Source: Buttiauxella agrestis ATCC 33320 (GTDB lineage: Bacteria; Pseudomonadota; Gammaproteobacteria; Enterobacterales; Enterobacteriaceae). Taken from it: DNA of 64,000 bases. The position numbers and the translations under genes are program-made. Positions 58,587 through 64,000 of the stretch are shown piece after piece (the stretch's first letter is position 1; every line of letters begins with the position of its first letter). The notes beneath the pieces were generated by a model. That model saw only the letters and a program-made list of their open reading frames with translations, was not told where the DNA came from and did not search any database. The DNA lies in contig NZ_JMPI01000006.1 in NCBI RefSeq assembly GCF_000735355.1, forward strand, positions 1 to 64,000, read 5' to 3'.

Positions 58587-58618
58587 ACAATGTAATTTAT
58601 TGATTGAAATTACATTGT
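58587..58618. repeat. AT-rich 12-bp palindrome after the sugar kinase gene
   Basis: Perfect arms ACAATGTAATTT / AAATTACATTGT with loop ATTGATTG, 65 bases after the end of the sugar operon on the minus strand. It has no T tract and may be a protein site, an mRNA-end hairpin or a remnant of mobile DNA. The rest of 58455-58682 holds no gene. Confidence 0.55.
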
Positions 58619-58682
58619 TATGGAACGTCTCTCTCAAATAATATATTCACGCCATCATTATTAGTCGATGACGTAATAAATA

Positions 58683-59690
58683 TTAACTCTGCTCACTAAT
58701 AAAACTCTGTAATTCCGTTAATGTTTTTGCCCCATCTATCGCATTTGCGCATAAAAGATTAGAGCGCGCGCAGGCGTGGGCTAATTTCAGGCTGTCAGCC
58801 AACGACCATTTTTCATGGCAGCCATATAATATTCCGGCGCAAAATGCGTCACCCGCGCCGACGCTGCCGATAATTTCATTCCGGGCGAGCATAAACGAAG
58901 GTACCCACATACCTTCTTTTCCTTTTTCCACCCCCCATGCGCCTTCCGGGCAGTGAATGACAACTCTTTGCTTCACGCCCGATTCCAGCAGCAACGTTGC
59001 TGCTTGCGCAATATTTTCTATATGCGGCGCTCCGTTTAAATGGCGAATTTCCAGCCCGCTAAACTCACCGGCTTCCAGCTCGTTTATCACCAGATAATCG
59101 AGCCAACGCAGGGCAGGGAGCACCATCGGGCGGTAACGTGGGTCGCCCTGGCGCGAGACTAAATCCAGCGAGGTTTCATAGCCTTGCTGCGTCATCATCG
59201 CCAGCAATCTGGCGCTGCGCGTGCCGTATTCCGCATCCTCCATATCGAGGCTATCGAGCAGTAATAAATAACCCAAATGGAAGATTTTGAACGACGATTC
59301 AAGACGGTCAAAAGCGGGTAAATCAAGCAGGCGATTCGCACCTGGCGAGTGGAAAAACGTGCGCTGCCCGTCAGGGTCGGTCATCACTTGCGACATCGAC
59401 GTTGGCGCAAAGGTGGTGCGGTGCACATGCTGGCGATTCACATGATACTGATCGAGCATGGCCATAATGTAATCACCGTCGTGGTCGTCACCGACTAAAC
59501 CCACGGCCTGGAGCGGCAGGCCGACATGCATTTTTGCCAGTGTCAGCAGAACGTTAAGCGGAGCGCCGCCGGTGGAGCGTTCGCTGTGGACAATTTCCGC
59601 GAGCCAACCGCGCTGCGGCCACTGCACAATTTGATGCACATGATCGACTAACATGTTTCCGGCGGCGATAATGCCGCTGCGCTCTGTCAT
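58683..59690 (-). CDS. PfkB family sugar kinase
   Basis: 335-residue ribokinase-family kinase. The N-terminal substrate motif is IIAAGNMLVDHVHQIVQWP with RSTGGAPLNVLLTLAKMHVGLPLQAVGLVGDDHDG. The C-terminal signature with the catalytic base Asp281 and anion hole is IIGSVGAGDAFCAGILYG (GAGDAFCAG, 278-286). It is the last gene of the minus-strand sugar operon, nine bases after the aldolase. By context it phosphorylates the ketose made by the D-lyxose isomerase (D-xylulose or a related sugar), so that the aldolase can cut it. Confidence 0.86.
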   Translation of the reverse strand: MTERSGIIAAGNMLVDHVHQIVQWPQRGWLAEIVHSERSTGGAPLNVLLTLAKMHVGLPLQAVGLVGDDHDGDYIMAMLDQYHVNRQHVHRTTFAPTSMSQVMTDPDGQRTFFHSPGANRLLDLPAFDRLESSFKIFHLGYLLLLDSLDMEDAEYGTRSARLLAMMTQQGYETSLDLVSRQGDPRYRPMVLPALRWLDYLVINELEAGEFSGLEIRHLNGAPHIENIAQAATLLLESGVKQRVVIHCPEGAWGVEKGKEGMWVPSFMLARNEIIGSVGAGDAFCAGILYGCHEKWSLADSLKLAHACARSNLLCANAIDGAKTLTELQSFISEQS

Positions 59691-59699
59691 ACCTACTCC

Positions 59700-60560
59700 T
59701 TACGCTTTACCCGAACTGCCAAAAATCTGCATCTGTTGTGCGACGACATCCGTAATCGCCTCTTCTATACCCAGTAATAACTCCGCGAATTCGTCATAAA
59801 TGGCATGACGCTGATTCATTCTCTGCTCGACGGCACTCAGCGCTGCCTGTGACATCCCGGTGTAGAAATTAATTTTGTGAATGCCGAGCGTTATCGCTTT
59901 TCTGAAATCTTCATCGCTGATGCCGGAACCACCGTGTAGCACCAGCGGGAGACCGGTTTGGCTACGAATCGCGGCCAGGCGGTCGAAATCGAGTTTTGGT
60001 TCGCCCTTGTATTTGCCATGCGCATTGCCGATAGCGACGGCCAGCGTGTCGATGCCGGTTCTGTCGACAAAATCACGCGCGATTTTGGGATCGGTAAACT
60101 TGTTGCTGTCGGCTTCGCCATACAGCGCACCGCCTTCGTCACCGCCGACGGCACCCAGCTCCGCTTCAACCGAAACACCCACCGCGTGGCACATTTTCAC
60201 CACTTCACGCGTCTGCCGAACATTCTCCTCATATTCAAGTGTAGAACCATCGAACATGACTGAGCTAAAACCGAGGCGTAAAGCGCGAACGACTGCCTCA
60301 AAATGCAGGCCGTGATCGAGATTCAGCACCACCGGAATATCATGGCGAGCCGCTTCGAATTTGACGGCTTCGACCAGCGAATCCAGCGAGACATACTTAA
60401 AATGGACTTCGGCAATATTGATGATAAACGGCGAGTTTTCCTGCTTTGCCGCAGCAAAAAGCGCGCGCAGAAAATGACTATCGAGGACATTAAACGCGCC
60501 TAACGCGTAGCCATTTTCCCGCGCGTGTTTCAGCCCATCGGCGAGCGATATCAAAGCCAT
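59700..60560 (-). CDS. Class II (zinc) ketose-bisphosphate aldolase family protein
   Basis: 286-residue GatY/KbaY/FbaA family protein. It begins ISLADGLKHARENGYALGAFNVLDSHFLRAL. Zinc ligands and catalytic residues are Asp82-His83 in LNLDHGLHF, Glu134 in VEAELGAVGG, His181 in GNAHGKYKG and His209 in LVLHGGSG. The GHKINFYTG block binds phosphate. It should split a phosphorylated ketose to dihydroxyacetone phosphate and an aldehyde. The gene lies between the isomerase (51-base gap) and the kinase (9-base gap). Confidence 0.88.
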   Translation of the reverse strand: MALISLADGLKHARENGYALGAFNVLDSHFLRALFAAAKQENSPFIINIAEVHFKYVSLDSLVEAVKFEAARHDIPVVLNLDHGLHFEAVVRALRLGFSSVMFDGSTLEYEENVRQTREVVKMCHAVGVSVEAELGAVGGDEGGALYGEADSNKFTDPKIARDFVDRTGIDTLAVAIGNAHGKYKGEPKLDFDRLAAIRSQTGLPLVLHGGSGISDEDFRKAITLGIHKINFYTGMSQAALSAVEQRMNQRHAIYDEFAELLLGIEEAITDVVAQQMQIFGSSGKA

Positions 60561-60611
60561 AATAGTTTCCCCTGGTGTTGGAAAATATGGTTGGAAAATA
60601 AGGTCTGGAAA

Positions 60612-61295
60612 TTAAAGGGTCTGGCGATATTCGTTGCACAGCAATTGCCGCGCGGGTTCGTCTTCAACAATGGCGTTAAAGCGCTCGAGCGGCTTGAGAA
60701 AACGGTTGTCATGGTCATCGTCATTCACCATCGACACTTCCCCAACCAGCACATCGCCATAACCCGGCTCGCCCCAAAAACTGTGGTAAATGCCCGGCAC
60801 CAGACAAATGCTCTCCCCCGGTGAGAGACGTAGTTGGCTGCCCGCCGCGTGCGTCTGGCGGCAACCATCAATCACTACGGTGACGTCGCTTTCTTCGGCC
60901 TGTTCAAACTGATCGGCATTCCACAATTCGACAATCAGATTGCCGCCGCCGCGATTGATAATGTCCTCGCGTTTGCGCCAGTGAAAATGCATCGGCGTGA
61001 TTTGGCCGTCGCGAACATGCATTATTTTTTCGGCATAACACTTGGCATACGGCGCGCCATCGGGTGAACCATTACGCAGCGTGAAAAGCGTCAGACCCTG
61101 AGTGAGAAAATCATTGCCACCGAATGCGGTAACATCCCACCCGAGTTTTAAATCAATCACTTCCTGCCAGATTTGTTTATCAACCTGCTGCCATTTCGCC
61201 AGGTCGAATGAGGCAAAAGGAGGCAAATGGACATCGTGCTGCATAAAGAAATGGCGCGTTTGAGAGAGGATTTGGTTTACTTCAGAACGTTTCAT
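60612..61295 (-). CDS. D-lyxose isomerase
   Basis: 227-residue cupin-type isomerase that converts D-lyxose and D-xylulose, and D-mannose and D-fructose. The four metal ligands known from E. coli O157 EcSI are at the same numbers: His103 and His105 in PMHFHWRKRE, Glu110, and His171 in PGIYHSFWGE. GGGNLIVELWNADQ lines the pocket. In E. coli O157 this enzyme belongs to an operon with the same gene types (ABC importer, class II aldolase, PfkB kinase). An ERIC element separates it from the binding-protein gene. Confidence 0.9.
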   Translation of the reverse strand: MKRSEVNQILSQTRHFFMQHDVHLPPFASFDLAKWQQVDKQIWQEVIDLKLGWDVTAFGGNDFLTQGLTLFTLRNGSPDGAPYAKCYAEKIMHVRDGQITPMHFHWRKREDIINRGGGNLIVELWNADQFEQAEESDVTVVIDGCRQTHAAGSQLRLSPGESICLVPGIYHSFWGEPGYGDVLVGEVSMVNDDDHDNRFLKPLERFNAIVEDEPARQLLCNEYRQTL

Positions 61296-61305
61296 TTTCC
61301 CTCCT

Positions 61306-61432
61306 TTTACCCGTCATACTTCAAGTTGCAGGGGTGTTGGCTACGCTCACTTACCCCAGTCACTTACTTATGTAAGCTCCTGGGGATAAGCTCGCTTGCC
61401 GCCTACCTGCAACTCGAATTATTTAGGGTAAA
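61306..61432. repeat. ERIC element 5, inside the sugar operon
   Basis: 127 bp bounded by TTTACCC / GGGTAAA, with the consensus core CCAGTCACTTACTTATG and TAAGCTCCTGGGG. It lies between the binding-protein and isomerase genes, ten bases from the isomerase start codon on its upstream side, so it is transcribed as part of the operon. Confidence 0.95.
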
Positions 61433-61483
61433 TATGCATTCCATAACCCGAAGGATTATTCACCTACGAGTTTGGAAAATCGG

Positions 61484-62416
61484 TTATTTCACCGTCCAGC
61501 CCTTATACGTGCCGATATTGTTTTTATCGATCATCGTCACCGGGATCAGCACAGGCTCTTTAGGCGCTGGTTTGCCTTGCAGAATGTCGTAACCAATCTC
61601 CACCGCTTTCGCCGCCATCACTTGCGGATCTTGCGCAGGCGTTGCGACAAACAGCGTATTTCCACCGCGTTTCAGCGCTTCTTCCGCATCCGGGCTTCCA
61701 TCCACGCCGACGATAAAGAATTCGTTACGTTGAGCTTGTTTCGCCGCCAGATCGGCACCGATCGCGGTTGGATCGTTGATGGCAAACACGCCGTCGATCT
61801 TCGGATTAGCCGCCAGTAATGAGGTCATCACTTCAAGTCCTCCTTCACGACTGCCTTTGGCGTTCTGGTTAGAAGAAAGGATCTTAATGCCCGGGTGTTT
61901 TTTAAATTCGGTTTCACAACCTTCAACACGGTTTTGCACCGCAGAAACCGGCGGCCCGTTGATGATCACCACGTTGCCTTTTTCTTTCAGGCGATCCGCA
62001 ATGTATTTACAGGCTATCTCACCCGCCTGGGTGTTGTTCGAGGTGATCGTTGCATCGGCACCTTCCGCCGCCACGTCCACCGCCACCACCACGATCCCGG
62101 CGTCTTTCGCACGTTTTACCGCCGGGCCGATCCCTTTAGAATCCGCGGCATTCAGGATGATCATGTCCACTTTCGCGGCAATAAAGTTATCAATTTGCGA
62201 TACCTGTTGGCCGAGATCGTAGCCGCTGGAAACCAGCGTCACTTTCACGTTGTCACCCGCCAGTTTGCGGGCTTCAAGTTCCGCACCTTTGGTTATCTGT
62301 ACGAAGAACGGGTTGGCGAGGTCGCCCACCGTCACCCCGATGGATTTCAATTCTTTTGCCTGAACGAAAGGCACAGCGGCAATCATGAGTGCAGCAGCGA
62401 GTAGTTTTAAACGCAT
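61484..62416 (-). CDS. Periplasmic sugar-binding protein of a ribose-type ABC importer
   Basis: 310 residues from ATG 62416, which follows AGGAGATTCACC; the longer frame from 62500 is rejected because it lacks a signal at its start. Signal peptide MRLKLLAAALMIAAVPFVQA. RbsB/AlsB-like: KSIGVTVGDLANPFFVQITKGAELEARKL, DNFIAAKVDMIILNAADSKGIGPAVKRAKDAGIVVVAVDV, VFAINDPTAIGADLA and a C-terminal GWTVK. The pattern of D, N and R residues is that of type I sugar-binding proteins. The ligand is probably D-lyxose or a related aldose, judged from the operon. Confidence 0.9.
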   Translation of the reverse strand: MRLKLLAAALMIAAVPFVQAKELKSIGVTVGDLANPFFVQITKGAELEARKLAGDNVKVTLVSSGYDLGQQVSQIDNFIAAKVDMIILNAADSKGIGPAVKRAKDAGIVVVAVDVAAEGADATITSNNTQAGEIACKYIADRLKEKGNVVIINGPPVSAVQNRVEGCETEFKKHPGIKILSSNQNAKGSREGGLEVMTSLLAANPKIDGVFAINDPTAIGADLAAKQAQRNEFFIVGVDGSPDAEEALKRGGNTLFVATPAQDPQVMAAKAVEIGYDILQGKPAPKEPVLIPVTMIDKNNIGTYKGWTVK

Positions 62417-62438
62417 GGTGAATCTCCTGTCTGGTTTT

Positions 62439-62470
62439 GTCGGATGACGCTCACGCTTATCCGACCTACG
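62439..62470. repeat. REP palindrome between permease and binding-protein genes
   Basis: GTCGGATGACGCTCACGC then TTATCCGACCTACG, the same REP type as after ghxP. It lies in the 76-base gap of the importer operon. Confidence 0.85.
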
Positions 62471-62492
62471 ACTATTGTTGTGTTGTGTTTTG

Positions 62493-63488
62493 TTATGCAC
62501 TTTGATGGTGACGGGTACGGTATTTATCGATCAGCACCGCAATGATGATCACCGCACCCTTGATCACCAGTTGCCAGAAATACGAGACGCCCATCAGCGT
62601 CATGCCATTGTTGAGCGTGGCGATAATCAGCGCGCCGACCAGCGTGCCGGTAATCGTGCCGATACCGCCGACGAAACTGGTGCCGCCAAGAATCACCGCA
62701 GCGATGGCGTCCAGCTCATAACCCATCCCAAGATTGCCGTTGGCGCTGTAGAGCCGCGAAGCACTCATCACGCCGCCTAGCCCGGAAAGCAAACCGCTCA
62801 TGCCATATACGAACAGCAATACCAGCCAGACTTTGATGCCGGTCAGGCGTGCGGCCTGCATATTGCCGCCGACCGCGTAGATATGAACGCCAAGCGTGGT
62901 GCGGCGCAGAATGAACCAGCAGACCACAATCACCGCCAGGGCAATCACAACCAGCCACGGAATCGGCCCAAGATACGAGTTGCCTATCCATTCAAAATTG
63001 ATATTGGAGTTAATCACCGTGGTGCCGTCGGCCAGCAAATAGGCCGCTCCGCGCAGCGCGGTATAAGTGCCGAGCGTGACGATAAACGGCGGTAGTCCGG
63101 CCCAGGCGACCAACATGCCGTTAAACAGCCCCAGCCCGGTGCCCATCATCAGCGCGGCAGGAATCGACAGCGATTCCCAACCCGGCATCAGCGAAACCAC
63201 CATTGCGGTCACAGCCGTGGTGCCCAGAATGGAGCCAACGGAAAGATCTATCCCACCGGTTAAAATAATGAAGGTCATCCCGGCGGCGAGCACGATGTTG
63301 ATCGACGACTGACGGGCGATATTCAACAAATTAGATTCGGTAAAAAAGTTTGGCGTGATAAAACCGAAAACGGCGACGATCAGGATCAAAATCGGCAAAA
63401 TCCCGACGGTTTGCATCAAATCGCCAAACAGCGCTTTTTTCAGCGAGGCAGATTTGGCGACTTGTTGTGGCGTGGTTGGGCTAGCCAT
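62493..63488 (-). CDS. Ribose-type ABC sugar importer permease
   Basis: 331 residues from ATG 63488 (AAGGGGTTCACC upstream), overlapping the ATPase gene by 8 bases. RbsC-like, with about ten helices: [61 protein letters not shown] is the typical first part, and the EAA-like loop and [29 protein letters not shown] block complete the family signature. It forms the membrane channel with two copies of itself, fed by the binding protein encoded downstream. Confidence 0.94.
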   Translation of the reverse strand: MASPTTPQQVAKSASLKKALFGDLMQTVGILPILILIVAVFGFITPNFFTESNLLNIARQSSINIVLAAGMTFIILTGGIDLSVGSILGTTAVTAMVVSLMPGWESLSIPAALMMGTGLGLFNGMLVAWAGLPPFIVTLGTYTALRGAAYLLADGTTVINSNINFEWIGNSYLGPIPWLVVIALAVIVVCWFILRRTTLGVHIYAVGGNMQAARLTGIKVWLVLLFVYGMSGLLSGLGGVMSASRLYSANGNLGMGYELDAIAAVILGGTSFVGGIGTITGTLVGALIIATLNNGMTLMGVSYFWQLVIKGAVIIIAVLIDKYRTRHHQSA

Positions 63489-64000
63489 GGTGAACCCCTT
63501 TTTTATGGGCATCTTCAACGCCGGTTGCCAGCGTCATAATCTTCTCTTGCGTGATATCAGCGGCGTGCAACTCCCCGGCGATACTGCCTTCACGCATCAC
63601 ATACACCCGGTCGCTCATGCCGACCACTTCAGGCAATTCACTGGAGATCATCAAGATCGCCACGCCCTGTTTTGCCATCTGACTCATGATCCGGTAGATC
63701 TCACTTTTCGCACCGACATCTACCCCGCGCGTTGGCTCATCAAGGATCAAAATGCGCGGGCCGATCGCCACCCAGCGTGAAATCAAAAGTTTTTGCTGAT
63801 TGCCGCCAGACAGCCCGCCAGCCCGTACTTGCGCGTGTGGCACGCGAATATTCAGCAAACTGATGGCATCGTCAGAAATGGTCTGGGCTTTTTTGCGATC
63901 CAGCCAGCCGTAGTGCGCGTCACGCTCAAGGGTCGCCATCGTGATGTTGTCTTGCGCGGCGAGTTCGAGGAACAAACCCTGCTCTTTGCGGTTCTCGGTC
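63481..64000 (-). CDS. Ribose-type ABC sugar importer ATPase, C-terminal part (5' end outside window)
   Basis: The second ATPase module of a double-cassette sugar importer protein (RbsA/AlsA type). The frame is open to the window edge, so the N-terminal module lies outside. Visible are the ABC signature [14 protein letters not shown], Walker [20 protein letters not shown] with the Gly-Val-Asp D-loop, and the switch region [26 protein letters not shown]. It ends KKGVHHG and overlaps the permease start by 8 bases. TTG at plus 63973-63975 is an internal Leu, not a start. Confidence 0.93.
   Translation of the reverse strand, partial: TENRKEQGLFLELAAQDNITMATLERDAHYGWLDRKKAQTISDDAISLLNIRVPHAQVRAGGLSGGNQQKLLISRWVAIGPRILILDEPTRGVDVGAKSEIYRIMSQMAKQGVAILMISSELPEVVGMSDRVYVMREGSIAGELHAADITQEKIMTLATGVEDAHKKGVHHG

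Noticed and set aside
61233-61592. Open frame on the plus strand across the ERIC element near the isomerase
   Set aside because: It overlaps the isomerase gene start and the ERIC repeat and has no coding signature.

Overview
The window is chromosomal DNA of a member of the Enterobacteriaceae. Gene order and protein sequences follow the E. coli 91-93 minute segment closely: malK-lamB-malM-ubiC-ubiA-plsB-dgkA-lexA-dinF-yjbJ-zur-dusA-qorA-dnaB-alr-tyrB-aphA-yjbR-uvrA-ssb, then yjcB-soxS-soxR-ghxP-yjcE, actP-yjcH-acs and fdhF. Five ERIC elements and several REP-type palindromes also point to this family. It is not E. coli or Salmonella: pspG, yjbQ, pdeC and the nrf-gltP block are absent from their usual places, and several gene blocks are new. 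I cannot fix the genus from sequence alone.

Region by region. (1) 1-24.3 kb is conserved core: the end of the maltose regulon operon, the first two steps of ubiquinone synthesis, phospholipid synthesis, the LexA repressor with two operator boxes, zinc regulation, tRNA dihydrouridine synthase, replicative helicase, alanine racemase, tyrosine aminotransferase, acid phosphatase, and the divergent uvrA/ssb pair with a LexA box. A cupin protein and a chromosomal TraF-like outer membrane protein are interposed between zur and dusA. (2) 24.4-36.0 kb is accessory catabolism placed between ssb and yjcB. It holds an M20 amidohydrolase with a periplasmic amino-acid-binding protein, then an eight-gene codirectional cluster: FGGY kinase, FucI/AraA-like isomerase, DapA/NanA-family lyase, cytoplasmic sialidase-fold protein, a complete tripartite tricarboxylate transporter (TctC, TctB, TctA) and a LacI-type regulator. 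This looks like one self-contained uptake and breakdown route for an acidic sugar or glycosyl acid that I cannot match to a described pathway. (3) 36.0-52.5 kb is core again: yjcB, soxSR with a perfect SoxR operator, a probable SraL/RyjA small RNA, a glutathione S-transferase, ghxP with PurR-like sites, yjcE, a LysR-cidAB module, a Gfo/Idh oxidoreductase, the actP-yjcH-acs acetate operon, and the selenoprotein formate dehydrogenase H gene fdhF with its in-frame UGA and SECIS hairpin, followed by a divergent orphan response regulator. (4) 53.5-58.5 kb is a mobile island. It has an IS150-like transposase gene pair (orfA broken by a one-base deletion), a TacAT-type acetyltransferase toxin-antitoxin pair, and an HSL-family esterase with a divergent LysR regulator. 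The IS150-type right inverted repeat is not next to orfB but about 3.5 kb away, beyond the cargo, and both outer ends are flanked by GGT. (5) 58.7-64.0 kb is a sugar operon on the minus strand: an ABC importer (ATPase cut by the window end, permease, binding protein), a D-lyxose isomerase with all four metal ligands, a class II aldolase and a PfkB kinase.

The most unusual items are the uncharacterised FGGY/isomerase/DapA/sialidase/TTT cluster, the IS150-like unit with cargo between orfB and its distal inverted repeat, two places where a hairpin covers a Shine-Dalgarno sequence (tyrB and tctB), and ERIC or REP hairpins inside transport operons.
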